A DNA stretch of 64,000 bases from Streptomyces tibetensis (GCF_007655005.1 NZ_SZVW01000021.1:109276-173275), one strand, 5' to 3'. Positions 40,201-48,960 are shown, counted from the first letter of the stretch. Numbers and translations are program-made. The notes: generated by a model not told the origin, from the letters alone.

Positions 40201-40273
40201 CGGCCCCACGGCGCCGCACCCGAAGGACCGCCTTCGCGACCGGCCCCACGGCGCCGCACCCGAAGGACCGCCT
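40201..40273. repeat. 40-base tandem repeat upstream of aroA
   Basis: The unit at 40201-40240 (starting CGGCCCCACGGCGCCGCACC) is followed by a second copy at 40241-40273, matching over 33 bases. It ends 17 bases before the aroA start, so it must lie in or next to the aroA promoter. Confidence 0.8.
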
Positions 40274-40290
40274 GCTTATAAAGTGGGGCC

Positions 40291-41607
40291 ATGGCCCCGA
40301 ACACCGCAGACACCGCCCTCTGGCCCGCCCCGCACGCGAGCGGAGCCGTCGACGCGACGGTCCACGTGCCCGGGTCCAAGTCGGTCACCAACCGTGCCCT
40401 GGTCCTCGCCTCCCTCGCCTCGGAGCCCGGCTGGCTGCGCCGTCCCCTGCGCTCCCGCGACACCCTGCTGATGGCCGGCGCGCTGCGGACGATGGGCATC
40501 GAGATCGAGGAAGGCGTGGGCCCCGACGGCACGGGCGAGGCGTGGCGGGTGCTCCCCACCGGCTTGCGCGGCCCGGCCACGGTCGACGTCGGCAACGCCG
40601 GCACGGTGATGCGGTTCCTGCCGCCGGTGGCGACGCTCGCCGACGGCCCCGTCCGCTTCGACGGCGACCCCCGTTCCTACGAGCGCCCCCTGACCGGCGT
40701 CATCGACGCGCTGCGTCAGCTCGGCGCCCGGATCGACGACGACGGCCGCGGCGCGCTGCCGTTGACCGTGCACGGCAGCGGCGCCCTCGACGGCGGCACG
40801 GTCGCCATCGACGCCTCCTCCTCGTCGCAGTTCGTGAGCGCCCTGCTGTTGTCCGGCCCGCGCTTCAACCAGGGCGTCGAGGTCCGCCACACCGGCGCCA
40901 CGCTGCCCTCCATGCCGCACATCCGCATGACGGTCGACATGCTGCGCGCGGTCGGCGCCCAGGTGGACACGCCCGAGTCGGGCGGCGAGCCGAACGTCTG
41001 GCGGGTCTCGCCGGGTGCCCTGCTCGGCCGGGACCTGGTCATCGAGCCGGACCTGTCGAACGCGCAGCCGTTCCTGGCGGCGGCCCTGGTGACGGGCGGC
41101 AAGGTCGTCGTCCCGGACTGGCCCTCCCGCACCACGCAGCCCGGCGACCGGCTGCGCGAGATCTTCACCGAGATGGGCGGCTCCTGCGAACTGACCGAGT
41201 ACGGCCTGGTGTTCACCGGCTCCGGCTCGATCCACGGCATCGACGTCGACCTCGGTGAGGTCGGCGAGCTGACGCCGGGCATCGCGGCGGTCGCGGCCCT
41301 CGCGGACTCCCCGTCGACCCTGCGCGGCGTGGCCCATCTGCGGTTGCACGAGACGGACCGGCTGGCCGCGCTGACCAAGGAGATCAACGAACTCGGCGGC
41401 GACGTCACGGAGACCGCCGACGGTCTGCACATCCGCCCGCGTCGGCTGCACGGTGGGATCTTCCACACCTACGACGACCACCGCATGGCCACGGCCGGCG
41501 CGATCATCGGGCTGGCGGTGGAAGGCGTGCAGATCGAGAACGTGGCGACGACGGCCAAGACCCTGCCCGACTTCCCCGACCTGTGGACCGGGATGCTCGG
41601 GGCGTAG
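40291..41607 (+). CDS. aroA: 3-Phosphoshikimate 1-carboxyvinyltransferase (EPSP synthase)
   Basis: 438 residues. Shikimate pathway: shikimate-3-phosphate plus PEP gives EPSP. Motifs seen are PGSKSVTNRALVLASLA (active-site Lys), VGNAGTVMRFLPP (glyphosate/PEP loop), DASSSSQFVSALLLSGP and LRLHETDRLAALTKEINELGG. It is 17 bases upstream of rsgA, so the two may be co-transcribed. Confidence 0.95.
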   Translation: MAPNTADTALWPAPHASGAVDATVHVPGSKSVTNRALVLASLASEPGWLRRPLRSRDTLLMAGALRTMGIEIEEGVGPDGTGEAWRVLPTGLRGPATVDVGNAGTVMRFLPPVATLADGPVRFDGDPRSYERPLTGVIDALRQLGARIDDDGRGALPLTVHGSGALDGGTVAIDASSSSQFVSALLLSGPRFNQGVEVRHTGATLPSMPHIRMTVDMLRAVGAQVDTPESGGEPNVWRVSPGALLGRDLVIEPDLSNAQPFLAAALVTGGKVVVPDWPSRTTQPGDRLREIFTEMGGSCELTEYGLVFTGSGSIHGIDVDLGEVGELTPGIAAVAALADSPSTLRGVAHLRLHETDRLAALTKEINELGGDVTETADGLHIRPRRLHGGIFHTYDDHRMATAGAIIGLAVEGVQIENVATTAKTLPDFPDLWTGMLGA

Positions 41608-41624
41608 GACGCAGGGATCAGGTC

Positions 41625-42635
41625 ATGCGCCGCTACGGCAAGCACACCGACGAGGACGACATCCGCACCCGTCCGGGCCGCCGCAACACCCGGCCCCGGA
41701 CGAACATCCGCCCCAAGCACGAGGACGCCGCCGAGGGACTCGTCCTCACCGTCGACCGGGGCCGTCTGACCTGCCTCGTCGAGGACCGCGTGGTCATGGC
41801 GATGAAGGCCCGCGAGCTGGGCCGCAAGGCGGCGGTGGTCGGCGACCGCGTGGCCCTGGTGGGCGACCTGACAGGCAAGAAGGACAGCCTCGCGCGGATC
41901 GTGCGCATCGAGGCACGCACCTCGGTCCTGCGGCGCACCGCGGACGACGACGATCCGTTCGAGCGGGTGGTCGTCGCCAACGCCGACCAGCTGGCCGTCG
42001 TCACCGCCCTGGCCGACCCGGAGCCCCGCCCCCGGCTGATCGACCGCTGTCTGGTCGCGGCCTACGACGGTGGCCTGGATCCGCTGCTGGTGCTGACCAA
42101 GTCGGACCTCGCCCCACCCGAGAAGCTGCTGGAGCTGTACGGCGACCTCGACATCCCCTACGTCGTCACCAGCCGAGCGGAACTGGAGAGCGGGGTCGCC
42201 CTCGCCCGGGTGCGCGAGCAGCTCGACGGCAAGATCACCGCGTTCGTCGGCCACTCCGGAGTCGGCAAGACGACCCTGGTGAACGCGCTGGTACCCGAGG
42301 AGCGGCGGCGTACGACGGGCCATGTGAACGCGGTGACGGGCCGCGGCCGGCACACCACCACCTCGGCGCTGGCGCTGCCGCTCTCGGGCGGCGACGGCTG
42401 GGTGATCGACACCCCCGGCCTGCGGTCCTTCGGGCTCAACCACGTGGACCCCTCCCGGGTCATCCTCGCCTTCCCCGACCTGGAGCCGGGCACCGAGGGC
42501 TGCCCGCGCGCGTGCAGCCACGACGAGCGGGACTGCGCGCTGGACGCGTGGGTGGCCGAGGGGCACGCGGACCCTGCGCGGCTGTATTCGCTGCGGCGGC
42601 TGCTGGCCACGCGCGAGCGCAAGGAAGGCGACTGA
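41625..42635 (+). CDS. rsgA: Ribosome small-subunit GTPase RsgA
   Basis: 336 residues from the ATG at 41625. Circularly permuted GTPase: G4 (LLVLTKSDL) comes before G1 (AFVGHSGVGKTTLVNAL) and G3 (VIDTPGLRSF). An N-terminal OB-like domain and a C-terminal zinc finger (CPRACSHDERDC) are present. RsgA helps late 30S assembly. Confidence 0.93.
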   Translation: MRRYGKHTDEDDIRTRPGRRNTRPRTNIRPKHEDAAEGLVLTVDRGRLTCLVEDRVVMAMKARELGRKAAVVGDRVALVGDLTGKKDSLARIVRIEARTSVLRRTADDDDPFERVVVANADQLAVVTALADPEPRPRLIDRCLVAAYDGGLDPLLVLTKSDLAPPEKLLELYGDLDIPYVVTSRAELESGVALARVREQLDGKITAFVGHSGVGKTTLVNALVPEERRRTTGHVNAVTGRGRHTTTSALALPLSGGDGWVIDTPGLRSFGLNHVDPSRVILAFPDLEPGTEGCPRACSHDERDCALDAWVAEGHADPARLYSLRRLLATRERKEGD

Positions 42636-42647
42636 CCTCCGCGTTGT

Positions 42648-42679
42648 TTGTCATGGCGTGCGGACGGTAAGTGCATAAT
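42648..42679 (+). promoter_or_regulatory. Candidate promoter of the SMR pump gene
   Basis: TTGTCA (42648-42653) and CATAAT (42674-42679), 20-base spacer, just past the rsgA stop. This leaves a leader of about 90 bases before the SMR start. Confidence 0.35.
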
Positions 42680-42774
42680 CGCACCCAAGCCGGACGCAAG
42701 CCTGGCCAAAGCCTGACGAGCGCGCTGGGACTGATGAAGCGGTCACTGAACGTGGGATACGGGGAGGACGACTC

Positions 42775-43098
42775 ATGGCGTGGCTGCTGGTCATCGTGGC
42801 CGGGTTGCTCGAGACCGGCTTCGCGGTGTGTCTGAAGCTGTCGCACGGCTTCACCAGGCTCTGGCCGACGGTCGCGTTCTGCGTTTTCGCCCTCGGCAGC
42901 TTCGGACTGCTGACCCTCGCGCTGAGACGACTCGACGTGGGTCCGGCGTATGCGGTGTGGACCGGCATCGGGGCGGCTGGGACGGCGATCTACGGCATGG
43001 TGTTCCTGGGTGACCTGGTGTCGGTACTGAAGATCGTGTCGATCAGTCTCGTCATCGCCGGTGTGATCGGGCTGCAGTTGTCGGGTTCCGCGCACTGA
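42775..43098 (+). CDS. Small multidrug resistance (SMR) transporter, SugE-like
   Basis: 107 residues, four membrane spans. The essential Glu13 is in span 1 (VAGLLETGFAVCLKLS), and the SMR motif YAVWTGIGAAGTAIYG follows. The GxxE and late WTGIG features fit the SugE/Gdx side of the family (guanidinium export) rather than the EmrE side, but this is not certain. The ribosome binding site GGGGAGG is upstream. It converges with a TetR gene. Confidence 0.85.
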   Translation: MAWLLVIVAGLLETGFAVCLKLSHGFTRLWPTVAFCVFALGSFGLLTLALRRLDVGPAYAVWTGIGAAGTAIYGMVFLGDLVSVLKIVSISLVIAGVIGLQLSGSAH

Positions 43099-43105
43099 CG
43101 TCCCG

Positions 43106-43711
43106 TCAGTCGGCCTGCCGGGGAAGGGCGCTGCGGACCAGGTCGGCGACGCCGCCCTCGCCGGGTGGTGCGGCCACGCAGGACAGGGCGAGCCGCACGG
43201 CGAGTTCGCAGGAGCGGGCCAGCTCGGCGGTGTCGGACTTGGGTGTGGCGGGCCCGGCCAGGAGGGTGACGGCCCGGTCGCGGACGAGCGTGACGAAGTC
43301 GCCGGGTGAGGGCAGGGGCCCGTCGGCGCGGCGCTGGGCCGGTACGGCGGAGCTGGACGGTACCGCCGTCAGGACCGGGGCGGGCAGCCGCTCGCTCCAG
43401 CAGCCGGTGAGCATGGCGCGGACGAGGACGTTGCCCCGGGCCGCCGAGGCGGTCCACTCGGCGGTGGCGGTGAGCCGGTCGCACGGATCGCTGTGCGCGG
43501 CGAGGGCACGGTCCACCCCCGCGAGGTATCCGTCGGCCTCTCTCCTGACGAGTGCCCGGGCGAGACCGTCCTTGCTGCCGAACTCGTTGTAGAGCGTCTG
43601 CCGGGACACTCCTGCCGCCGCGGCCACGTCCACCATCCGTACGGCGGACCACGGCCGGCGCACGAGCGCCGTGTAAGCGGCGTCCAGTAGAGATTCCCGC
43701 GCTGCAGGCAT
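43106..43711 (-). CDS. TetR-family regulator
   Basis: 201 residues. The N-terminal helix-turn-helix is ARESLLDAAYTALVRRPWSA, then VRMVDVAAAAGVSRQTLYNEFGSKDGLARAL. The ligand domain has a WxSERLPAPVLTAVP segment and no named family. Its stop lies 7 bases from the SMR stop on the other strand, so control of that pump is possible but unproven. Confidence 0.85.
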   Translation of the reverse strand: MPAARESLLDAAYTALVRRPWSAVRMVDVAAAAGVSRQTLYNEFGSKDGLARALVRREADGYLAGVDRALAAHSDPCDRLTATAEWTASAARGNVLVRAMLTGCWSERLPAPVLTAVPSSSAVPAQRRADGPLPSPGDFVTLVRDRAVTLLAGPATPKSDTAELARSCELAVRLALSCVAAPPGEGGVADLVRSALPRQAD

Positions 43712-43955
43712 CTTCGCCTCCCCTTGGGGCGAGCGGCTCTGCGCCCAGATTTGACGCGCGTGGAACCACTGTCAAGGGTTCGCGAGCGCGCATGGGGGCG
43801 TGTTTCGGCCTTGTAGCGCGGGGCGTTGACCTGTGCGCCGTGCGCCGGGTCCTGGCCGCGTGCGTACGAACGGGCGGCGCACTCCGACCGGTTGTCGGTG
43901 TACGCCGCCCCGGGGTGGGACGTTCGCGGGACACGGCCCGCGTGGTCACGGGGGG

Positions 43956-44747
43956 CTACCTCGGGTCGCCGTCGAACTTCGAGGTCGACCAGAAGTAGCC
44001 GAGCACCGCGAGACCCAGGCACCAGGCGAGGGCGAGCCATCCGTTGTGGCCGATTTCGGTTCCGAGGAGCAGGCCGCGCAGGGTCTCGATGGCCGGGGTG
44101 AAGGGCTGGTACTCGGCGATCGGCTGGAACCAGCCCGGCATCGCGTCGAGCGGGACGAAGGTGCTGGACAGCAGCGGCAGCAGGATCAGTGGCATCGCGT
44201 TGTTGCTCGCCGCCTCGGCGTTCGGGCTGACCAGGCCCATGCCGACGGCGATCCAGGTGAGCGCCGTGGCGAAGAGGACGAGCAGGCCGAAGGCCGCGAG
44301 CCACTCCAGGACGGTGGCGTCGGTGGAGCGGAAGCCGATGGCCACACCGACGGCTCCGACCAGGACCACGCTGGCGACCGCCTGCAGCACGCTGCCGAGG
44401 ACATGCCCGATGAGCACCGACCCACGGTGGATCGCCATGGTGCGGAAGCGGGCGATGATGCCCTCGGTCATGTCGTTGGAGACGGAGACCGCGGTGCCGA
44501 CGGTGGTGCTGCCGATGGTCATCAGCAGCAGGCCGGGGACGACGAAGGCGATGTACGCGGAACGGTCCGGACCGCCACCGCTGATGCCGGCGCTCATGGT
44601 GTCGCCGAAGACGTACACGAAGAGCAGCAGCAGCATGATCGGGGTGAGCAGGAGGTTCAGGGTGAGGGAGGGGTAGCGCCGGGCGTGGAGCAGGTTGCGG
44701 CGCAGCATGGTGGAGGAGTCGCGCAGGGCGAGGCTGAGGGAACTCAT
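43956..44747 (-). CDS. ABC-2 type exporter permease (DrrB-like)
   Basis: 263 residues from the ATG at 44747, six membrane spans. It has the ABC-2 signature GLVSPNAEAASNNAMPLILLPLLSSTFVPLDAMPGWFQPIAEYQPFTP. With the ATPase encoded just upstream (ATGA overlap) it forms a daunorubicin-type exporter for a drug or lipid. Confidence 0.9.
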   Translation of the reverse strand: MSSLSLALRDSSTMLRRNLLHARRYPSLTLNLLLTPIMLLLLFVYVFGDTMSAGISGGGPDRSAYIAFVVPGLLLMTIGSTTVGTAVSVSNDMTEGIIARFRTMAIHRGSVLIGHVLGSVLQAVASVVLVGAVGVAIGFRSTDATVLEWLAAFGLLVLFATALTWIAVGMGLVSPNAEAASNNAMPLILLPLLSSTFVPLDAMPGWFQPIAEYQPFTPAIETLRGLLLGTEIGHNGWLALAWCLGLAVLGYFWSTSKFDGDPR

Positions 44748-45706
44748 CGGGCGTTCTCCTTGGGCTGGTCGGGGATGCCGGCGGCGGTGCCACCGGTCAG
44801 GGCGAAGAAGACGTCGTCGAGGTCGGGGGTGTGGACGGTGAGTTCGTCCGCTTCGATGCCGGCTGCGTCGAGCCGGTCGAGGGTGGTGCGCAGGTGGCGC
44901 TGGCTGCCGTCGCCGGCCAGGCGCAGGGTGAGGGAGTCGTCGTCGCGGGTGGTGTCGATGAGGGTGGCGGCGGCGTCGCGGTAGGCGGCCGGTTCGGTGA
45001 AGCGGAGCCGGATGTGTCCGCCGGGGATGAGCCGTTTGAGCTGGTCGGGGGTGCCTTCGGCGGCGAGGGTGCCGTGGTGGAGGACGGCGATGCGGTCGGC
45101 GAGTTGGTCGGCTTCCTCCAGGTACTGGGTGGTGAGGAAGACGGTGACGCCTCCGGTGACGAGTTCGCGGATGATCTGCCACAGGTTGTGGCGGGCGCGG
45201 GGGTCGAGGCCGGTGGTGGGTTCGTCGAGGAAGATGATGCTGGGGTCGCCGACCAGGGTCATGGCGATGTCGAGGCGGCGTTTCATGCCGCCGGAGTAGG
45301 TGGAGGCGGGCTTGCCGGCGGCGTCGGTGAGGTCGAAGCGTTCCAGCAGTTCGGCGGCGATGCGGCGTCCCTCGCGTGTGGGCAGGTGGTGCAGGTCGGC
45401 CATGAGGAGCATGTTCTCCTCGCCGGTGATCAGGCCGTCGACCGCGGAGAACTGGCCGGTGACTCCGATCGCGGCGCGTACGGACCGGGGGTCGGTGGAC
45501 AGGTCGTGGCCGGCGACCTGGGCCTGTCCGCCGTCGGCGGTGATGAGGGTGGAGAGGATCTTGACGGCGGTGGTCTTGCCGGCGCCGTTCGGCCCGAGCA
45601 GGGAGAAGATCGTCCCTTCCGGGACGGCCAGGTCGACGCCGTCCAGGACGGTCTTGTCGCCGTAGGACTTCCGCAGCCCGTTCGCCGCGATGGCCAGGTC
45701 GGTCAT
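44744..45706 (-). CDS. ABC exporter ATPase (DrrA-like)
   Basis: 320 residues. Walker A GPNGAGKTTAVKIL, Q-loop (GVTGQFSAVDGLI), signature YSGGMKRRLD, Walker B IIFLDEPTTGLDP and switch H (TTQYLEEAD), followed by the DUF4162-like C-terminal domain of the DrrA group. It powers the adjacent permease. It is preceded by a DUF4097 gene (32-base gap) in the same direction. Confidence 0.92.
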   Translation of the reverse strand: MTDLAIAANGLRKSYGDKTVLDGVDLAVPEGTIFSLLGPNGAGKTTAVKILSTLITADGGQAQVAGHDLSTDPRSVRAAIGVTGQFSAVDGLITGEENMLLMADLHHLPTREGRRIAAELLERFDLTDAAGKPASTYSGGMKRRLDIAMTLVGDPSIIFLDEPTTGLDPRARHNLWQIIRELVTGGVTVFLTTQYLEEADQLADRIAVLHHGTLAAEGTPDQLKRLIPGGHIRLRFTEPAAYRDAAATLIDTTRDDDSLTLRLAGDGSQRHLRTTLDRLDAAGIEADELTVHTPDLDDVFFALTGGTAAGIPDQPKENAR

Positions 45707-45738
45707 GAGAGGTGCTCCTTCGGACAGGCTGGGGGCTG

Positions 45739-46410
45739 CTAGAGGCTGCGGGCGGTGATGTCGCCGTGCGCGGTGGTCGCGTGGATGGTCAGGCCGGCGG
45801 CGGCGCCGTCGGCGTTCTTGAGGGTGTTGTGGATGCGGCCGTAGCCGGTGCCGGCGTCCAGGGCGGCGGAGACGCCGTGGACGGCGCCGACCGAGATGTC
45901 GCCCTGCTCGGTGCGCAGCGCGACGGTGCCGCGTACGGCCTCGGCGATGCGGAGGTCGCCCTTCTGGGTGCTGATCTGCGCGGTGCCGCCGAGGCGGCCG
46001 ACCTCGATGTCGCCGGCGAGCAGGGTGAGGCGGGCGCCGTGAGTCTCGTCGAGCTTGACCGAGCCCTGCGCCGCCTCGAAGACGACGTCGCCGAGCCGTC
46101 CGACGCCGCGCAGTTCGGCGGCGGCGGCCTTCGCCTCGATGTGGGATCCGGCGGGCAGCTGCACGGTGATCTCGACGGATCCGGAGTGGCCGAGGACGCG
46201 GTTCTTGGCCGCGGGGGCCGTGACGCGAAGGACACCGTCGTCGTAGGTGGTCTCGATCTGCTCGGCCGCCTTCACGTCGCGGCTCCTGGACGCGTCCGCG
46301 GGCAGGACCTCGACGGTGGTGTCGGCCCGGTCGGCGGCGATGAAGCGGATGCGTCCGGCGGGGATGTCGAGGACGGCCGAGACGGTGGCGGGGGTGTCGA
46401 ACTTCTGCAT
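45739..46410 (-). CDS. DUF4097-family beta-helix protein
   Basis: 223 residues of regular beta repeats (GDIEVGRLGGTAQISTQKGDLRIAEAVRGTVALRTEQGDISV), the DUF4097/head-GIN type. No signal peptide, no catalytic residues. It is the first gene of the exporter operon and divergent from a regulator gene. Its role is unknown; such genes often precede DrrAB-type exporters. Confidence 0.8.
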   Translation of the reverse strand: MQKFDTPATVSAVLDIPAGRIRFIAADRADTTVEVLPADASRSRDVKAAEQIETTYDDGVLRVTAPAAKNRVLGHSGSVEITVQLPAGSHIEAKAAAAELRGVGRLGDVVFEAAQGSVKLDETHGARLTLLAGDIEVGRLGGTAQISTQKGDLRIAEAVRGTVALRTEQGDISVGAVHGVSAALDAGTGYGRIHNTLKNADGAAAGLTIHATTAHGDITARSL

Positions 46411-46462
46411 CGTGCTCTCCTTGGATTCTCGCGGTGCGTCGTTTCCGATGAGGGAAAAGCTA

Positions 46463-46590
46463 CGTTGCCTTCACGAAACCGACAACGACTTCGTTGCACA
46501 CAAATCAAGTATTTGCAGCTCAGAGCCGATTAATCATTGCAACGAGCTTGCCGTCGAACGCAACAGAACCTGTTGGTCCGTTGCAATGAT
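46463..46590. promoter_or_regulatory. CGTTGCA motif cluster with 12-base inverted repeat
   Basis: ATCATTGCAACG (46533-46544) and CGTTGCAATGAT (46579-46590) are perfect inverted copies 46 bases apart. Further CGTTGC(A/C) motifs are at 46492-46498 and 46463-46469. They fill the divergent region and are probably operators of the adjacent regulator. Confidence 0.65.
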
Positions 46591-46641
46591 GTGTCGGTGA
46601 ACGCTATGGTGCGGTCATCGCCCAGCACGAAGGAGGCCACG

Positions 46642-47391
46642 ATGCCGGGAGGCAGACTCGCCCAGCAGGAACGTCAGCAGATCGCGCTGGGGCTGGCCGA
46701 CGGCCTCGCCTACGCGGAGATCGCCCGGCGCCTGGACCGCCCGACCTCGACGGTCACCCGCGAGGTCATGCGCAACGGCGGCCCCGCGGCCTACCGCGCC
46801 GACCTGGCCCACCGCGCCACGGAACGGCGCACACGCCGCAAGCAGGCCGCACACCGGGACCCGAAGGCACCCCCGCAGACCGACGGGCGGGACGCCGAGG
46901 CCGTGCGCGAGTACGAGGAGACGTTCACCACCGTCCTCATCGGATCGGGCATGCCCAAGATGATGTCCCGGGTCATGGCCTGCCTCTGCTTGACCGACGC
47001 GGGCAGCCTCACCGCGTCCGAACTCGCCCAGCGGCTCCAGGTCAGTCCGGCGTCCGTCTCCAAGGCGATCGCGTACCTCGACAGCCAGGGCCTCGTCCGC
47101 CGGGAGGCGGACGAGGGCCGCCGCGAGCGCTACGTCGTCGACGACGACGTCTGGTACCGGTCGATGATGGCCAGCGCCCGGGCCATCGCCCAGGTCGTCG
47201 ACATCGCCCGGCAGGGCGTCGGCGTCCTCGGCCCCGGCACCCAGGCCGCCACCCGCCTCGAGAACGTCGCCCGCTTCCTCGACTTCGTCTCCGAGAGCAC
47301 CGCCCGAGCCGCGGAGCAGGCACGCGACATCCTCCACGCCAAGCCCGGGCCGGCTGCGGGCGGCGCGGAGGAACAGAGTCCGGATCACTGA
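46642..47391 (+). CDS. Regulator with two HTH domains (transposase-type HTH plus GbsR/MarR-like)
   Basis: 249 residues from the ATG at 46642, with AAGGAGG upstream. The N-terminus is an IS30-type HTH_38 (LAQQERQQIALGLADGLAYAEIARRLDRPTSTVTREVMRNGG). The middle is a MarR/GbsR winged helix (MACLCLTDAGSLTASELAQRLQVSPASVSKAIAYLDSQGLVRREADEGRRERYVV). No transposase catalytic domain exists, so the first HTH was recruited. It is divergent from the DUF4097-ABC operon and likely its repressor. Confidence 0.82.
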   Translation: MPGGRLAQQERQQIALGLADGLAYAEIARRLDRPTSTVTREVMRNGGPAAYRADLAHRATERRTRRKQAAHRDPKAPPQTDGRDAEAVREYEETFTTVLIGSGMPKMMSRVMACLCLTDAGSLTASELAQRLQVSPASVSKAIAYLDSQGLVRREADEGRRERYVVDDDVWYRSMMASARAIAQVVDIARQGVGVLGPGTQAATRLENVARFLDFVSESTARAAEQARDILHAKPGPAAGGAEEQSPDH

Positions 47392-47481
47392 CCCGGCGCC
47401 CCCACGCCTCGCCCAAACCCCTCCCCCACCCTCACAAACCCCCGGTAGCCCCATCCCCACCTCGGCAGATAGGTTCGTTGC

Positions 47482-48282
47482 ATGCCCGACTACCTCGACG
47501 ACCTGCGTCTCGCCCACGTCCTCGCCGACGCCGCCGACGCCGCGACGATGGACCGCTTCAAGGCCCTCGACCTCAAGGTCGAGACCAAACCGGACATGAC
47601 CCCGGTGAGCGAGGCGGACAAGGCCGCAGAGGAGCTCATTCGCGGCCACCTCCAGCGCGCCCGTCCCAGAGACGCGATCCTCGGCGAGGAGTACGGCGTC
47701 GAGGGCTCCGGCCCCCGCCGCTGGGTGATCGACCCGATCGACGGCACCAAGAACTATGTGCGAGGCGTGCCCGTGTGGGCCACTCTCATCTCACTGATGG
47801 AGGCCGGTGAGGGCGGCTTCCAGCCCGTCGTCGGTGTCGTCTCCGCTCCCGCCCTCGGCCGCCGCTGGTGGGCCGCGAAGGGCCACGGCGCGTTCTCCGG
47901 CCGCAGCCTCACCAAGGCGTCCCGGCTGCAGGTCTCCCGCGTCTCCAAGCTCTCCGACGCGTCCTTGGCGTACTCCTCGCTCAGCGGCTGGGAGGAACAG
48001 GGCCGCCTGGACGGCTTCCTGGACCTGACGCGCGAGGTGTGGCGCACCCGCGCGTACGGCGACTTCTGGCCGTACATGATGGTGGCCGAAGGCGCCGTCG
48101 ACATGTGTGCCGAGCCGGAGCTGTCCCTCTGGGACATGGCCGCCACTGCCATCGTCGTCACGGAGGCCGGCGGCACCTTCACCGGCCTCGACGCCCGCCC
48201 CGGCCCCCACAGCGGCAACGCGGCCGCGTCGAACGGCCTGCTGCACGACGAGTTGCTGGGATTTCTCAACCAGCGCTACTGA
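47482..48282 (+). CDS. hisN: Histidinol-phosphatase HisN (inositol monophosphatase family)
   Basis: 266 residues. Metal-binding motifs of the Li+-sensitive phosphatase family are EADKAAEELI, LGEEYG, WVIDPIDGTKNYVRGVP and LSLWDMAATAIVVTEAGG. In Streptomyces the IMPase-like protein in this position is HisN, which makes L-histidinol from L-histidinol phosphate (from memory of S. coelicolor). Inositol-phosphate activity is possible. A hairpin follows before the CBS gene. Confidence 0.85.
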   Translation: MPDYLDDLRLAHVLADAADAATMDRFKALDLKVETKPDMTPVSEADKAAEELIRGHLQRARPRDAILGEEYGVEGSGPRRWVIDPIDGTKNYVRGVPVWATLISLMEAGEGGFQPVVGVVSAPALGRRWWAAKGHGAFSGRSLTKASRLQVSRVSKLSDASLAYSSLSGWEEQGRLDGFLDLTREVWRTRAYGDFWPYMMVAEGAVDMCAEPELSLWDMAATAIVVTEAGGTFTGLDARPGPHSGNAAASNGLLHDELLGFLNQRY

Positions 48283-48334
48283 GCCCCCCGTTGTTACCGA
48301 GCGCCCCCTTGTTGACCCTCCCTTTACCTGCCAC

Positions 48335-48396
48335 CCTGGGAGTCCCCCACTTGTGAATTTGTGAAACCCTGAACGAACGGTGGGGAGACTCCCAGG
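48335..48396 (+). promoter_or_regulatory. Hairpin covering the ribosome binding site of the CBS gene
   Basis: CCTGGGAGTCCCCCAC (48335-48350) pairs with GTGGGGAGACTCCCAGG (48380-48396), one bulged base, loop of 29 bases. The 3' arm includes the first bases of AGGAGG (48394-48399), so folding would hide the ribosome binding site. The loop contains the direct repeat TTGTGAA-TTTGTGAA. Confidence 0.65.
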
Positions 48397-48410
48397 AGGT
48401 GGCTCCATCC

Positions 48411-48803
48411 ATGCTCGTCCGTGACGCCATGAGCACCGTCGTCCTCACGATCGGCCCGACCCACACCCTGCGCCAGGCCGCATCGCTGATGTCCGCGCGC
48501 AAGGTGGGGGCGGCGGTGGTCCACGACCCCGACGCCGGCGGCATCGGCATCCTCACCGAACGCGACATCCTCAACTCCGTAGGCCTGGGCCAGGACCCGG
48601 ACACGGAGCGCGCCCACACCCACACCACCAACAACGTCGTGTTCGCCACCCCGGCCTGGACTTTGGAGGAGGCGGCGGCCGCCATGGCACACGGCGGCTT
48701 CCGGCACCTCATCGTGCTGGACGGCGGCGAGCCCGTCGGCATCGTGTCGGTCCGCGACATCATCCGCTGCTGGGCACCGGCACGACAGCAGGTTCCGGCG
48801 TGA
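48411..48803 (+). CDS. CBS-domain protein
   Basis: 130 residues from the ATG at 48411, AGGAGG 11 bases upstream. It consists of two CBS motifs (VRDAMSTVVLTIGPTHTLRQAASLM with GILTERDILN; and ATPAWTLEEAAAAMAHGGFRHLIVLDGGEPVGIVSVRDII), forming one Bateman module that usually binds an adenine nucleotide. No fused catalytic domain. The start lies behind a long hairpin, suggesting translational control. Confidence 0.85.
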   Translation: MLVRDAMSTVVLTIGPTHTLRQAASLMSARKVGAAVVHDPDAGGIGILTERDILNSVGLGQDPDTERAHTHTTNNVVFATPAWTLEEAAAAMAHGGFRHLIVLDGGEPVGIVSVRDIIRCWAPARQQVPA

Positions 48804-48960
48804 CGACGCGGACGGGCCGGACCCCGAATGGGACCCGGCCCGTCCGCCACCGCAAGCGGTCCTGCGCCGGAGTCCAGCCGCACAGGGCCCGGACAGCGAC
48901 CTCCCGCCGCTTGCCATAGCCCCCGTCGGCCCGACGGAAGTCGTCGATCGCCCGCTCCAC
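48760..48960 (-). CDS. Small conserved-looking protein, function unknown
   Basis: 66 residues from GTG at 48960, with GAGGGTGG at the right distance. Sequence VERAIDDFRRADGGYGKRRE is followed by a Trp/Arg-rich stretch and a Val/Pro-rich tail. High third-position GC supports coding. It overlaps the 3' end of the CBS gene by 44 bases tail to tail, and it is divergent from the Fur-family gene with a palindrome between them. No family recognised. Confidence 0.42.
   Translation of the reverse strand: MERAIDDFRRADGGYGKRREVAVRALCGWTPAQDRLRWRTGRVPFGVRPVRVVTPEPAVVPVPSSG

Noticed and set aside
42680..42774. Guanidine riboswitch before the SugE-like SMR gene
   Set aside because: SMR/SugE genes often have one and there is a leader of about 90 bases with ACG-containing segments, but I could not draw the two ACGR-loop hairpins or the class III pseudoknot. 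A covariance-model search would decide.
46642..46800. Insertion sequence remnant (IS30-type HTH)
   Set aside because: The HTH is fused to a complete MarR/GbsR-like domain, with no DDE domain or terminal inverted repeats nearby. It is a regulator.
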